NCBI RefSeq assembly: GCF_003853645.1
Contig: NZ_QTPO01000031.1
Span: 1-64,000 of the forward strand
DNA from: Burkholderia sp. Bp9143
GTDB lineage: Bacteria; Pseudomonadota; Gammaproteobacteria; Burkholderiales; Burkholderiaceae
DNA length: 64,000 nucleotides
Direction: 5' to 3'
Part shown: positions 18,481 through 27,824 of the stretch, one piece after another
Layout of the letters: every line of letters begins with the position of its first letter
Numbering within the stretch: position 1 is the first letter of the stretch
Translations under genes and position numbers: made by a program
The notes under the pieces: generated by a model
What the model saw: the letters and a program-made list of their open reading frames with translations, nothing else
The model's database searches: none
Told to the model about the DNA's origin: nothing

Positions 18481-18853
18481 GGCGCCCTCCCGTACGAGCT
18501 GCATCAGCCATGGTCGGCGAATACGTCGAATCAAACAGTCCAGGAATCTCCTCACCGTCACGAACGGTAATGCCAAACGCGTCCTGCGCGGCCGTCACGA
18601 TACGATCGCCATTACTCAAATGCGATCCGACGAGTGCAACCGGTCTGTCTTCCCACATAGCGGCAAGACCGGCTCCGTCTACGATAGTGGCCTCTGTACC
18701 GTCCTCGTATGCAACGATATCGCCAACTACTGCAAGCCCCAGATCGTCGACCGTAGCATTGGTGGACACCCGTGTAACCTTTCCACCGCGTTCGGTTCGC
18801 GCGCCGATCGTTGCGAAAAGATGCGTCGTTTCGTTGATAGCTTGCTTCGACAT
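18473..18853 (-). CDS. PAAR-like protein, first gene of the cassette
   Basis: A 126-residue protein with a PAAR-like repeating pattern: ATIGARTERGGKVTRV, LAVVGDIVAYEDG and VALVGSHLSNGDRIV. It has almost none of the His/Cys metal ligands of canonical PAAR tips (one His, in GSHLSNG). AGGAGAA precedes the ATG, the strongest ribosome site of the block, so this is probably where translation of the cassette starts. The C-terminal tail (about 95-126) is polar. It could be a degenerate spike tip, an adaptor, or a second tip used with another VgrG. The family call is by pattern only. Confidence 0.65.
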   Translation of the reverse strand: MSKQAINETTHLFATIGARTERGGKVTRVSTNATVDDLGLAVVGDIVAYEDGTEATIVDGAGLAAMWEDRPVALVGSHLSNGDRIVTAAQDAFGITVRDGEEIPGLFDSTYSPTMADAARTGGRHA

Positions 18854-18877
18854 GCCGAGTTCTCCTGTGTGAACGGA

Positions 18878-19098
18878 TCATCGCGGCCTGCGAATGGCCG
18901 TGACGAATGCTTCGCGTGTTCGGAAAGCACGCGCATATTCGTCGAGCAGTCTCCACAATTCGAGGGGGCGTGAATATGGGATGAGTTCGAAAATGTGAGC
19001 GCTACGCGAATGAATCACGGCGGCACAGAAGTGGTGTCTGCCATACGCTGGAGGCGAATAGACTCCGGACCACACGTATGATCGCCGCGCCCCAAACG
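18878..19098 (-). pseudogene. Possible 3' remnant of an unidentified gene upstream of the PAAR cassette
   Basis: In the 320-base gap before the PAAR cassette, one frame reads a protein-like C-terminal segment ending 25 bases before the first PAAR start: residues such as HIFELIPYSRPLELWRLLDEY and a basic tail. No good start or ribosome site is present, and the upstream part runs into the xthA terminator. It may be the truncated end of a gene that arrived with the cassette. The call is tentative; a chance open frame remains possible. Confidence 0.3.
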
Positions 19099-19131
19099 AA
19101 ACGGGCCGCATGCTTGGCATGCGGCCCGTTT
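19099..19131 (-). terminator. Rho-independent terminator of xthA
   Basis: A perfect 15-bp stem (19099-19113 with 19117-19131) with a three-base loop, rich in GC at its centre and ending in TTT on the minus strand, lies 43 bases past the xthA stop codon. Confidence 0.85.
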
Positions 19132-19173
19132 GCATCCGGAGTGCCGGCTACGCGCGATGCGCAGCCCCGCACA

Positions 19174-19947
19174 TCACTTCTTGTAGTCGTAATCCACCGT
19201 CAGCGGCGCGTGATCGCTGAACTTGATGTCCTTGAAGATCGACGTGCTCTTCGCGGTGCCGGCCACGCCCGGCGTCGCGATCTGGTAATCGATCCGCCAC
19301 CCGACGTTCTTCGCGTACGCCTGGCCGCGGTTGCTCCACCACGTGTACTGCTCGGGACGCGGGTCGAGCGTGCGGAATACGTCGACATAACCGACATCGT
19401 CGAACAGCTGCGTGAGCCACGCGCGCTCTTCCGGCAGGCAACCCGAGTTCTTCTGGTTGCTCTTCCAGTTCTTGATGTCGATTTCCTTGTGCACGATGTT
19501 CACGTCGCCGCACAGGATCACCTCGCGCTTCTTCTTCAGCGCGGCGAGGTGCGGCATGAACTCGTCCATGAAGCGGTACTTCGCCTGCTGGCGCTCTTCG
19601 CCGCTCGAGCCGGACGGCACGTACACCGACACGACCGACAGCTTGCCGTAGCGCGCCTCGACGTAGCGCCCCTCGGAATCGAATTCGCTGCTGCCGAAGC
19701 CGATGATCACGTCATCGGGCTCGTGGCGGCTATACACGCCCGCGCCGCTGTAGCCCTTCTTCTCGGCGTGGTGGAAGTAGCTCCTGAAGCCGTGCGGCTC
19801 GACGAATTCGGCCGGCAGGTCGTCGGCCGATACCTTGATTTCCTGCACGCACACGCAATCGGCATTCTGTTCGCCGAGCCATTCGAAGAAGCCCTTCTTC
19901 GCGGCGGAGCGGATGCCGTTCAGGTTGGCGGTAATCACTCGCATCAT
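19174..19947 (-). CDS. xthA: Exodeoxyribonuclease III
   Basis: Mg-dependent AP endonuclease and 3'-5' exonuclease for base excision repair. The 257-residue protein has all the main motifs of the family: ANLNGIRSA at the N-terminus, VCVQEIK with the metal-binding Glu, GDVNIVHKEID, the NRGQAYAKNVGWRIDY block and the terminal SDHAPL. Length and start are normal. It is followed by a strong terminator and preceded 49 bases upstream by the PPK2 gene. Confidence 0.95.
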   Translation of the reverse strand: MMRVITANLNGIRSAAKKGFFEWLGEQNADCVCVQEIKVSADDLPAEFVEPHGFRSYFHHAEKKGYSGAGVYSRHEPDDVIIGFGSSEFDSEGRYVEARYGKLSVVSVYVPSGSSGEERQQAKYRFMDEFMPHLAALKKKREVILCGDVNIVHKEIDIKNWKSNQKNSGCLPEERAWLTQLFDDVGYVDVFRTLDPRPEQYTWWSNRGQAYAKNVGWRIDYQIATPGVAGTAKSTSIFKDIKFSDHAPLTVDYDYKK

Positions 19948-19996
19948 GTCGGGTTCCGTTGTTCAGTTCAGTTCGATGTTTTTGCAGGATCGCAGC

Positions 19997-20836
19997 CTAG
20001 CGGATCTTCACGCCTTCGAGCTCCGGCTTCGGCGGCGGGAATTCGAGCTTCATGTCGGTCATCGTGCGCAGCAGCAGTTCGGCGATCATCACGTTGCGGT
20101 GCGTCTTCGAGTTCGCCGGAATCACGTACCACGGCGCATGCTCGGCCGACGTCGCGGCGAGCGCATCGCGGTACGCCGACTGGTACGCGTCCCAGTGCTT
20201 GCGCGCGTCGAGATCGGAGATGTCGAACTTCCAGTGCTTGGTCGGATCGTCGATGCGCGCCTGCAGCCGCGCGCGCTGCTCGTCCTTCGAGATGTGCAGG
20301 AAGCACTTGACGATCGTCGTGCCGTTCTCGAACAGCATCGTCTCGAAATCGCGAATCTGGCGGTAGCGGCTCTCGCACTCCTTGCTGTCGATCGCGTCGA
20401 GCACGCGCGGCACGAGCACGTCTTCGTAGTGGCTGCGGTTGAAGATCGCGAGCTCGCCCGCGGCCGGCACCTGCGCATGCACGCGCCACAGGAAGTCGTG
20501 CGCGGCCTCGATCGGCGTCGGCGCCTTGAACGGCACGACGCGCAGGCCGAGCGGATCGACCTCGCGGAACACCGCGCGCACGGTGCCGTCCTTGCCGCTG
20601 GTGTCCATCCCCTGCAGCACGAGCAGCACGCGCTTCTTCTGCTGCGTGTGCAGGCGCTCCTGCTGTACGTCGAGCTCGGTCGACACGGCCGACAGCCGTT
20701 CGCGGTCGGCATCCTTCGACCCCGACGAGAACGGCTTCGCGGCCGGATCGAACGCGTCGAGCTTGAATGCGGCAGCTTCCTTCTCGCGCGTGCTGTACGG
20801 CACGCGGAAATCGTCGAGCGACGGTTGTTTCGCCAT
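19997..20836 (-). CDS. Polyphosphate kinase 2 family protein
   Basis: Transfers phosphate between polyphosphate and nucleotides, usually NMP to NDP/NTP direction in short PPK2 enzymes. The 279-residue protein carries Walker A (LQGMDTSGKDGT), the Walker B-like FNRSHYEDVLVPRV and the following lid region. The start at 20836 (MAKQPSLDD) follows GGAGGAACGA; an in-frame Met 13 codons earlier is rejected. The exact class and nucleotide preference cannot be read from the sequence by eye. Confidence 0.92.
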   Translation of the reverse strand: MAKQPSLDDFRVPYSTREKEAAAFKLDAFDPAAKPFSSGSKDADRERLSAVSTELDVQQERLHTQQKKRVLLVLQGMDTSGKDGTVRAVFREVDPLGLRVVPFKAPTPIEAAHDFLWRVHAQVPAAGELAIFNRSHYEDVLVPRVLDAIDSKECESRYRQIRDFETMLFENGTTIVKCFLHISKDEQRARLQARIDDPTKHWKFDISDLDARKHWDAYQSAYRDALAATSAEHAPWYVIPANSKTHRNVMIAELLLRTMTDMKLEFPPPKPELEGVKIR

Positions 20837-20894
20837 TCGTTCCTCCGTTGGACGGTGCGATGCACACGCGCACACGATAACGCATGCACCAAAG

Positions 20895-20933
20895 CGACGG
20901 GCCGCCCCGAACGAATCCGGCGGCGGCCCGTCG
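20895..20933 (-). terminator. Hairpin after gatB
   Basis: A perfect 12-bp GC-rich stem (20895-20906 with 20922-20933) follows the gatB stop codon. There is no real T-run on the minus strand, so termination may be weak or Rho-assisted; read-through into the PPK2 gene is possible. Confidence 0.5.
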
Positions 20934-20962
20934 TCAGGCGCGGTTCAGGCGCGCGGCCATGT

Positions 20963-22435
20963 TCAGCCGAGTTTCTTCTTCAGCAGTTCGTTGACCTGCT
21001 GAGGATTCGCCTTGCCCTTGGTCGCCTTCATCGCCTGGCCGATCAGCGCATTGAACGCCTTTTCCTTGCCCGCGCGGAATTCCTCGACCGACTTCGCGTT
21101 CGCCGCGAGCACCTCGTCGATGATCGCTTCCAGCGCACCGGTGTCGGAGATCTGCTTCAGGCCCTTCGCGTCGATGATGCGGTCGGCCGCGGCATCGTCG
21201 GTCGCCTTCTCGTCCCAGATCGTCGCGAAGATTTCCTTCGCGATCTTGTTCGAGATCGTGCCGTCGGCGATGCGCTGCAGCACCAGCGCGAGCTGTGCGG
21301 CCGAGACCGGAATCGCGTCGATCTCGATGTCGTCGCGATTGAGCTGCGACGACACGTCGCCCATCAGCCAGTTCGCGGCGATCTTCGCGTTCGCCGCGCC
21401 GGCCTTCGCGACCACGGCCTCGAAGTACGCGGCCATCGCCTTGCTCGACGTCAGCACGCCCGCGTCGTACGCGGACACGCCGTATTGCTCGACGAAGCGC
21501 TGCTGCATCGCGGCCGGCAGTTCGGGCATCCCGGCCTGCACGCGCTCGACCCAGTCCTGGCCGATCACGAGCGGCATCAGGTCGGGGTCGGGGAAATAGC
21601 GGTAGTCGTGCGCGTCTTCCTTGCTGCGCATCGAACGCGTCTCGCGCTTGTCCGGATCGTAGAGGCGCGTTTCCTGCACAACTTCGCCGCCGTCCTCGAT
21701 CAGCTCGATCTGGCGACGCACTTCGTAATTGATCGCTTCCTCGAGGAACCGGAACGAGTTCAGGTTCTTGATCTCGGCGCGCGTGCCGAACTTCTCCTGG
21801 CCGACCGGGCGCACCGACACGTTCGCGTCGCAGCGGAACGAGCCTTCCTGCATGTTGCCGTCGCAGATGCCGAGCCACACGACGAGCGCATGCAGCGCCT
21901 TCGCATACGCCACGGCCTCGGCCGCGCTGCGCATTTCCGGCTCGGTGACGATCTCGAGCAGCGGCGTGCCCGCGCGGTTCAGGTCGATCCCGGTCATCCC
22001 GGCGAAGTCTTCATGCAGCGACTTGCCCGCATCTTCCTCGAGGTGCGCGCGGGTCAGGTTGACCGTCTTCTCGTACGCTTGCTTGCCGGCCTTTTCGTTG
22101 GCGGGCACCTGGATCGTGATCTGGCCGCCCTGCACGACCGGAATCTCGTACTGGCTGATCTGATAGCCCTTCGGCAGATCGGGGTAGAAATAATTCTTGC
22201 GCGCGAAGATGCTGCGCGGCGCGATGGTCGAGCCGATCGCGAGGCCAAAGCGGATCGCCCGCTCGACCGCGCCGCGGTTCAGCACCGGCAGCACACCCGG
22301 CAGCGCCAGGTCGACCGGGCAGGCCTGCGTGTTCGGCTCCGCGCCGAACTGCGTCGAGGCGCCGGAGAAAATCTTCGAGACGGTCGACAGTTGCGCGTGC
22401 GTCTCGAGACCGATGACGACTTCCCATTGAGTCAT
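20963..22435 (-). CDS. gatB: Aspartyl/glutamyl-tRNA(Asn/Gln) amidotransferase subunit B
   Basis: tRNA-binding and kinase subunit of GatCAB, which converts Glu-tRNA(Gln) and Asp-tRNA(Asn) to the amide forms. The 490-residue protein begins [16 protein letters not shown], the family's conserved start, contains the [15 protein letters not shown] and [16 protein letters not shown] signatures, and ends with the YqeY-like tail domain. The start at 22435 lies just downstream of the gatA stop at 22438; longer open frame upstream overlaps gatA and is rejected. Last gene of gatCAB. Confidence 0.97.
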   Translation of the reverse strand: MTQWEVVIGLETHAQLSTVSKIFSGASTQFGAEPNTQACPVDLALPGVLPVLNRGAVERAIRFGLAIGSTIAPRSIFARKNYFYPDLPKGYQISQYEIPVVQGGQITIQVPANEKAGKQAYEKTVNLTRAHLEEDAGKSLHEDFAGMTGIDLNRAGTPLLEIVTEPEMRSAAEAVAYAKALHALVVWLGICDGNMQEGSFRCDANVSVRPVGQEKFGTRAEIKNLNSFRFLEEAINYEVRRQIELIEDGGEVVQETRLYDPDKRETRSMRSKEDAHDYRYFPDPDLMPLVIGQDWVERVQAGMPELPAAMQQRFVEQYGVSAYDAGVLTSSKAMAAYFEAVVAKAGAANAKIAANWLMGDVSSQLNRDDIEIDAIPVSAAQLALVLQRIADGTISNKIAKEIFATIWDEKATDDAAADRIIDAKGLKQISDTGALEAIIDEVLAANAKSVEEFRAGKEKAFNALIGQAMKATKGKANPQQVNELLKKKLG

Positions 22436-22437
22436 GC

Positions 22438-23928
22438 TTACACCCCCGCCGGAACTTGCTTGTGCCAGTCGGTCGCGCGCTGGAACGCGTCGGCGACCTG
22501 CAGCATCCGGGCTTCGTTGAAATAGTTGCCGATGATCTGCAGACCGACCGGGCGCTTCGCGTTCGCGCCGTCGCCGAAACCGCACGGCACGCTCATGCCC
22601 GGCAGGCCGGCGAGGCTCACCGACAGCGTGTAGATATCCGCGAGATACATCTGCACCGGATCGTCGCCCTTCGCGCCGAGATCCCATGCGACCGTCGGCG
22701 ACGCCGGGCCCATGATCACGTCGCAGGACTTGAACGCCTCCTGGAAATCCTGCGCGATGATGCGGCGGATCTTCTGCGCCTGCAGGTAGTACGCGTCGTA
22801 GTAGCCGTGCGACAGCACGTAGGTGCCGACCAGAATCCGGCGCTTCACCTCGGGGCCGAAGCCTTCGGCGCGCGACTTCTTGTACATGTCGAGCAGGTCG
22901 CCGTACTGCGCGGCGCGGTGGCCGAAGCGCACGCCGTCGAAACGCGACAGGTTCGACGAGGCCTCGGCCGGTGCGATCACGTAGTACACGGGGATCGACA
23001 GTTCCGTCTTCGGCAGCGACACCGGCACGAGCGTCGCGCCGAGCGCTTCATATTGCTTGAGTGCGGCGTCGATCGACGCGCGCACGTCGTCGGCGAGGCC
23101 GTCGCCGAAATACTCGTTCGGCAGGCCGATGCGCAGCCCCGCGAGCGGCTTGCCGGCGTCGTTGCCGGCCGCCCACGGCTGGCCGAGGTGGCGAGTGAAA
23201 TCCTCGTCGTCACGCTCGAGGCTCGTCGAGTCGCGCTCGTCGAAGCCGGCCATCGCGTTCAGCAGCAGCGCGCAGTCGGACGCGCTCTGCGCCATCGGGC
23301 CGCCCTGGTCGAGCGACGACGCGAACGCGATCATCCCGTAGCGCGACACGCGGCCGTAGGTCGGCTTGATGCCCGTCACGCCCGCGAACGACGCGGGCTG
23401 GCGGATCGAGCCGCCGGTGTCGGTGCCGGTCGCGGCCGGCGCGAGGCGCGCGGCGACGGCCGCCGAGCTGCCGCCCGAGCTGCCGCCCGGCACAGCATTG
23501 GTGTCCCACGGGTTCTTCACCGCGCCGAACGCGGAGTTCTCGTTCGACGAGCCCATCGCGAACTCGTCCATGTTGGTCTTGCCGAGCGTGACCATGCCGG
23601 CCGCCTGCAGGCGGGCGACGACGGTCGCGTCGAACGGGCTCTCGTAGTTCGCGAGCATCTTCGAGCCGGCGGTCGAGCGCCAGCCGCGCGTGACGAACAC
23701 GTCCTTGTGCGCGATCGGCAGGCCGGTCAGCGCGCCGCCCGCGCCGCGCGCGAGTTCGGCGTCGGCGGCCTTCGCCTGCGCGAGGGTGAGGTCGGCGTCG
23801 ACTTGGACGAACGCGTTCAGGTCGCGTGCCGCGTCGATCCGTTTCAGGTAGAGCTGCGCGAGCTCGACGGCCGAGCATTCCTTGGCGGCGAGCGCAGCGC
23901 GCAGTTCGGTCAGGCTTTTTGCGTGCAT
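22438..23928 (-). CDS. gatA: Aspartyl/glutamyl-tRNA amidotransferase subunit A
   Basis: Amidase subunit of GatCAB that releases ammonia from glutamine. The 496-residue protein has the amidase signature: catalytic Lys in AHKDVF, the Gly/Ser-rich [15 protein letters not shown] segment, and [13 protein letters not shown] with the cis-Ser/nucleophile pair. Length is normal. It sits between gatC (69 bases upstream) and gatB (2 bases between stop and start), so the three are one operon. Confidence 0.97.
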   Translation of the reverse strand: MHAKSLTELRAALAAKECSAVELAQLYLKRIDAARDLNAFVQVDADLTLAQAKAADAELARGAGGALTGLPIAHKDVFVTRGWRSTAGSKMLANYESPFDATVVARLQAAGMVTLGKTNMDEFAMGSSNENSAFGAVKNPWDTNAVPGGSSGGSSAAVAARLAPAATGTDTGGSIRQPASFAGVTGIKPTYGRVSRYGMIAFASSLDQGGPMAQSASDCALLLNAMAGFDERDSTSLERDDEDFTRHLGQPWAAGNDAGKPLAGLRIGLPNEYFGDGLADDVRASIDAALKQYEALGATLVPVSLPKTELSIPVYYVIAPAEASSNLSRFDGVRFGHRAAQYGDLLDMYKKSRAEGFGPEVKRRILVGTYVLSHGYYDAYYLQAQKIRRIIAQDFQEAFKSCDVIMGPASPTVAWDLGAKGDDPVQMYLADIYTLSVSLAGLPGMSVPCGFGDGANAKRPVGLQIIGNYFNEARMLQVADAFQRATDWHKQVPAGV

Positions 23929-23997
23929 TGAGTGGTTTTCCTGGGAATTCTGGGTGGCGCGCGGCGCAAGCCGGCCGGCGCACTTCTCATCGAATGC

Positions 23998-24297
23998 TTA
24001 CTCGATCACCTTCGGCACGAGATAGAGGCCGTCCTGGACGGCCGGCGCCGGACGCTGGTTGTCGTCGCGATGGACGACTTCCGTCACGGCGTCGTCGCGC
24101 AGGCGCTGCGCGACTTCCTGGATCTGTTCGATCGGGTGGGCGAGCGGTGCGATGCCGGCGGTGTCGACCGCCTGCATCTGCTCGACGAGGCCGAAGAATT
24201 CATTGAGCTGGCCGAGCGTATGCTCGGCGTCGGCGTCGGCCATTTCGAGTCGCGCCAGGTGCGCGATGCGTTTCACATCGGTCAGGGTCAGGGCCAT
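23998..24297 (-). CDS. gatC: Aspartyl/glutamyl-tRNA amidotransferase subunit C
   Basis: Small 99-residue subunit that wraps GatA and GatB together. It starts [19 protein letters not shown], the conserved GatC N-terminus, with an [14 protein letters not shown] middle and a C-terminal D-x-VTE region. It is the first gene of the gatCAB operon, divergent from mreB across 367 bases. Confidence 0.95.
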   Translation of the reverse strand: MALTLTDVKRIAHLARLEMADADAEHTLGQLNEFFGLVEQMQAVDTAGIAPLAHPIEQIQEVAQRLRDDAVTEVVHRDDNQRPAPAVQDGLYLVPKVIE

Positions 24298-24664
24298 GCG
24301 ATCACCGGAAAAACAAGGCTGCGCAGCGCATCAAAAACCGCGCTGCAGCGGGGGGTTGGAGGGTGCGATCCCACCCTCAAAAATCGGGGCCGAAGCGGCA
24401 AAAATACCGTCCGTTTCGATTCAAATACCGTGAAATTATAAGGTATCATTACGCGTTCGACCCAAACCCGGCAGCCTTTTCCCGCACCGTTTCGCCCCGC
24501 TTCGGCAAGCCGTGCGTGCTTCGTGCGATCCCCGGTAGACATCACTCGCAGCTTCGTGCGCCGCGGCGGCCGCTTCCGCCACGCTTCCCGAGGCTGTTAT
24601 TTTTTCCGCTGCCGCCCTCAGCGCTCGCTATGCAGGGCCGGCCCAGAGCGAAACAGGATTCTGA
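24298..24664. promoter_or_regulatory. Divergent promoter region between gatC and mreB
   Basis: No gene seen. A perfect minus-strand -10 hexamer TATAAT lies at 24435-24440, with TTGGGT as a possible -35 at a long 19-base spacing, suitable for gatCAB. On the plus strand TTCAAA (24420-24425), 18 bases, TATCAT (24444-24449) is a weaker candidate for mreB. The hexamers are seen; use is inferred. Confidence 0.45.
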
Positions 24665-25708
<1,044 letters not shown>

Positions 25709-25754
25709 TCGCCGAGTGATCGCCTAAGCAGTCCCGTTTGATATGACGCACCCG

Positions 25755-25796
25755 CGGCGTGGCCGGATCGCTCGTTCAGAACGAACCGCCACGCCG
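25755..25796 (+). terminator. Hairpin between mreB and mreC
   Basis: CGGCGTGGC (25755-25763) pairs with GCCACGCCG (25788-25796), followed by TTTG; the loop has its own small CGTTC/GAACG hairpin. It is probably a partial terminator or processing site that lowers mreC expression relative to mreB. Confidence 0.5.
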
Positions 25797-25847
25797 TTTG
25801 CGCGTCTGAGCATCATTTAACCGATCACCACGCGCCCGGCGCCGACC

Positions 25848-26915
25848 ATGGAATACAGTCCGCCGCCCCTCTTCAAGCAAGGTCCGCCCGCGCTCGCGCG
25901 GCTCATCTTCTTCGTCGCCCTCGCCATCGCGCTCCTCGTATCGGACGCGCGCTTCAGCACGCTCGAAATCGTCCGCGGCGTGCTCGGCACCGTGCTGTAT
26001 CCGCTGCAGCGCGCGGCGCTCGTGCCGCGCGACCTGTTCATGGGCGCGGCCGACATCGCCGTCACGGGTGCATCGCTGCGCCACGAGAACGACGCGCTGC
26101 GCAAGCGCAACCTGCAGCTGTCCACGCAGGCCAACCAGGCCGCCGTGCTCACGCAGGAAAACACGCATCTGCGCGCGGTGCTCGAGCTGCGCCAGCACAT
26201 CGCGACGCAATCGACGCCGGTCGAGATCCAGTACGACACGAGCGACCCGTTCACGCAGAAGATCGTGATCGGGCAGGGTTCGCAGCAAGGCATCCAGAAC
26301 GGCTCGCCGGTCGTCAGCGAGGACGGCGTGATCGGCCAGATCACGCGCGTGTTCCCGCTGCAGGCCGAAGTCACGCTGATCACCGACCGCGATCTCGCGA
26401 TTCCCGTGCAGGTGCTGCGCACCGGCCTGCGCAGCGTGATCTACGGCACGCCGAAGGGCGATTCGCTCGATCTGCGCTTCGTGCCGACGAGTTCGGACCT
26501 TGTCGCGGGCGACGAGCTCGTCACGAGCGGCCTCGACGGCGTGTACCCGCCGGGCCTGCCGGTCGCGAAGGTCGTTCGCGTCGACAAGCTCGCCGATACC
26601 GCGTTCGCGCGCGTGACCTGCGCGCCGGTCGCCGCCGTGCGCGGTGCGCGCCAGATGCTCGTGCTGCATTACCAGAACGACGTCCCGCCGCGTCCGGCCG
26701 AGCCCGATCCGGCCGCCGACAAGAACGCGAAGGGCAAGAAGGGCGCCAAGGCCGCCGCGAAGGGCGAGAAAGCCGAGAAGGCCGACGCGAACGCGAAGCC
26801 GGCCGCCGCGGCCGCGCCCGGCGCGAAACCCGCACCGGCTGCGCCCGCCGCTCCGGCCAAGCCCGCCGCCGCGCCCGCGAAGCCCGCGGCCGGGCAACCA
26901 GGAGCCCAGCGATGA
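25848..26915 (+). CDS. mreC: Rod shape-determining protein MreC
   Basis: Bitopic membrane protein that links MreB to PBP2 and activates it in the periplasm. The 355-residue protein has one N-terminal membrane span (about 17-36), a coiled-coil-like stretch (about 70-115), the two small beta-barrel domains (about 120-270) and then an unusually long low-complexity Lys/Ala/Pro-rich tail (about 280-355). The core is normal. It overlaps mreD by four bases (ATGA). Confidence 0.95.
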   Translation: MEYSPPPLFKQGPPALARLIFFVALAIALLVSDARFSTLEIVRGVLGTVLYPLQRAALVPRDLFMGAADIAVTGASLRHENDALRKRNLQLSTQANQAAVLTQENTHLRAVLELRQHIATQSTPVEIQYDTSDPFTQKIVIGQGSQQGIQNGSPVVSEDGVIGQITRVFPLQAEVTLITDRDLAIPVQVLRTGLRSVIYGTPKGDSLDLRFVPTSSDLVAGDELVTSGLDGVYPPGLPVAKVVRVDKLADTAFARVTCAPVAAVRGARQMLVLHYQNDVPPRPAEPDPAADKNAKGKKGAKAAAKGEKAEKADANAKPAAAAAPGAKPAPAAPAAPAKPAAAPAKPAAGQPGAQR

Positions 26916-27424
26916 ACCGTCCGCAATACATCCTGCAGCCGGTCAACCCGTACTTCATCGTCTTCAGCCTCGCCGCCGCGTTCCTGCTGAACCTGATGCC
27001 GTGGGGCCGCCTGCCCGGCGTGCCCGACTTCGTCGCGGTCGTGCTGCTGTTCTGGAACATCCACCAGCCGCGCAAGGTCGGGATGGGCGTCGCGTTCGCG
27101 CTCGGCATCCTGATGGACGTGCATGACGCGGGGCTGCTCGGCGAGCACGCGCTCGCCTATACGCTGCTGTCGTACGGCGCGATTACGATCCATCGCCGCG
27201 TGCTGTGGATGCCGATCGGCGTGCAGGTGCTGTACGTCACGCCGCTGCTCGTCGTCGCGCAACTGGTGCCGTTCGTGATCCGCCTCGTGATGGGTGCGGC
27301 GTTTCCCGGCTGGCGCTATTTGGTGGATGGTTTCGTCGAGGCCGCGCTGTGGCCGATCGCGAGCCACCTGCTGCTGATGCCGCAACGCCGCCCGGTCGAC
27401 CCGGACGATACGCGCCCCATCTGA
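26912..27424 (+). CDS. mreD: Rod shape-determining protein MreD
   Basis: Small integral membrane partner of MreC and PBP2. The 170-residue protein has about five hydrophobic spans, starting QPVNPYFIVFSLAAAFLLN, with the family's GILMDVHDAGLLGEHAL loop. Its start overlaps the mreC stop. After its end come about 110 GC-rich non-coding bases and then the inverted-repeat element. Confidence 0.94.
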   Translation: MNRPQYILQPVNPYFIVFSLAAAFLLNLMPWGRLPGVPDFVAVVLLFWNIHQPRKVGMGVAFALGILMDVHDAGLLGEHALAYTLLSYGAITIHRRVLWMPIGVQVLYVTPLLVVAQLVPFVIRLVMGAAFPGWRYLVDGFVEAALWPIASHLLLMPQRRPVDPDDTRPI

Positions 27425-27535
27425 GCCGCACCAGGACCGACCTTGAATACCCGCCGCCCCCACGCCCGCCGCGCGCCGCGCTCCGGGGCGGCCCCTCGCC
27501 CGCGCGCGTGCGCCGCGCACGGGCCGGATCGACCT

Positions 27536-27821
27536 TAGGGTCTATTTACATATGGAACGTACATGCGAATGCCCGAAATCGCTCGGAGGGCAAGAAGTGA
27601 GGAGCGCCGTTTGGCCGCGCCAAACAAGTGACGAGCGACGCCGCCATACGAGCGATTTCGGGCATTCCCGTGGAATGAATTTTAAATTTGGGGTTGCCAC
27701 GAGAACGGCCGCTCGCCGCGTTGCGCTCCTTGCGAATACGTCAGTATTCGCGGCGTCGCGCGCCTCGCGAGCGGCCGTTCTCGTGGCAACGCATGCACGT
27801 TCCATATGTAAATAGACCCTA
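27536..27821. mobile_element. MITE-like 286-bp inverted-repeat element with cloverleaf folding potential
   Basis: The ends form a perfect 25-bp inverted repeat (27536-27560 with 27797-27821) that extends to 32 bp with a single mismatch. Inside are two more perfect palindromic stems: 19 bp (27567-27585 with 27649-27667), whose loop holds a GTTTGG/CCAAAC hairpin, and 24 bp (27693-27716 with 27767-27790), whose loop holds a GCGAATAC/GTATTCGC hairpin at 27732-27751. A short AT-rich spacer (about 27668-27692) separates the two arms. Single-stranded DNA or RNA would fold as a three-way junction. It encodes no protein, and TA at both ends could be a target duplication. It ends three bases before the mrdA start codon. 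A non-autonomous transposable element is the best reading; a structured RNA is the alternative. Confidence 0.75.
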
Positions 27822-27824
27822 GGC

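Noticed and set aside
19835-22525. Open frame of about 900 codons on the plus strand opposite PPK2 and gatB
   Set aside because: Antisense shadow with Arg/His/Leu-rich composition.
27567-27790. CRISPR array
   Set aside because: The repeats here are inverted, not direct, and there are no regularly spaced identical units; no CRISPR array was seen anywhere in the window.
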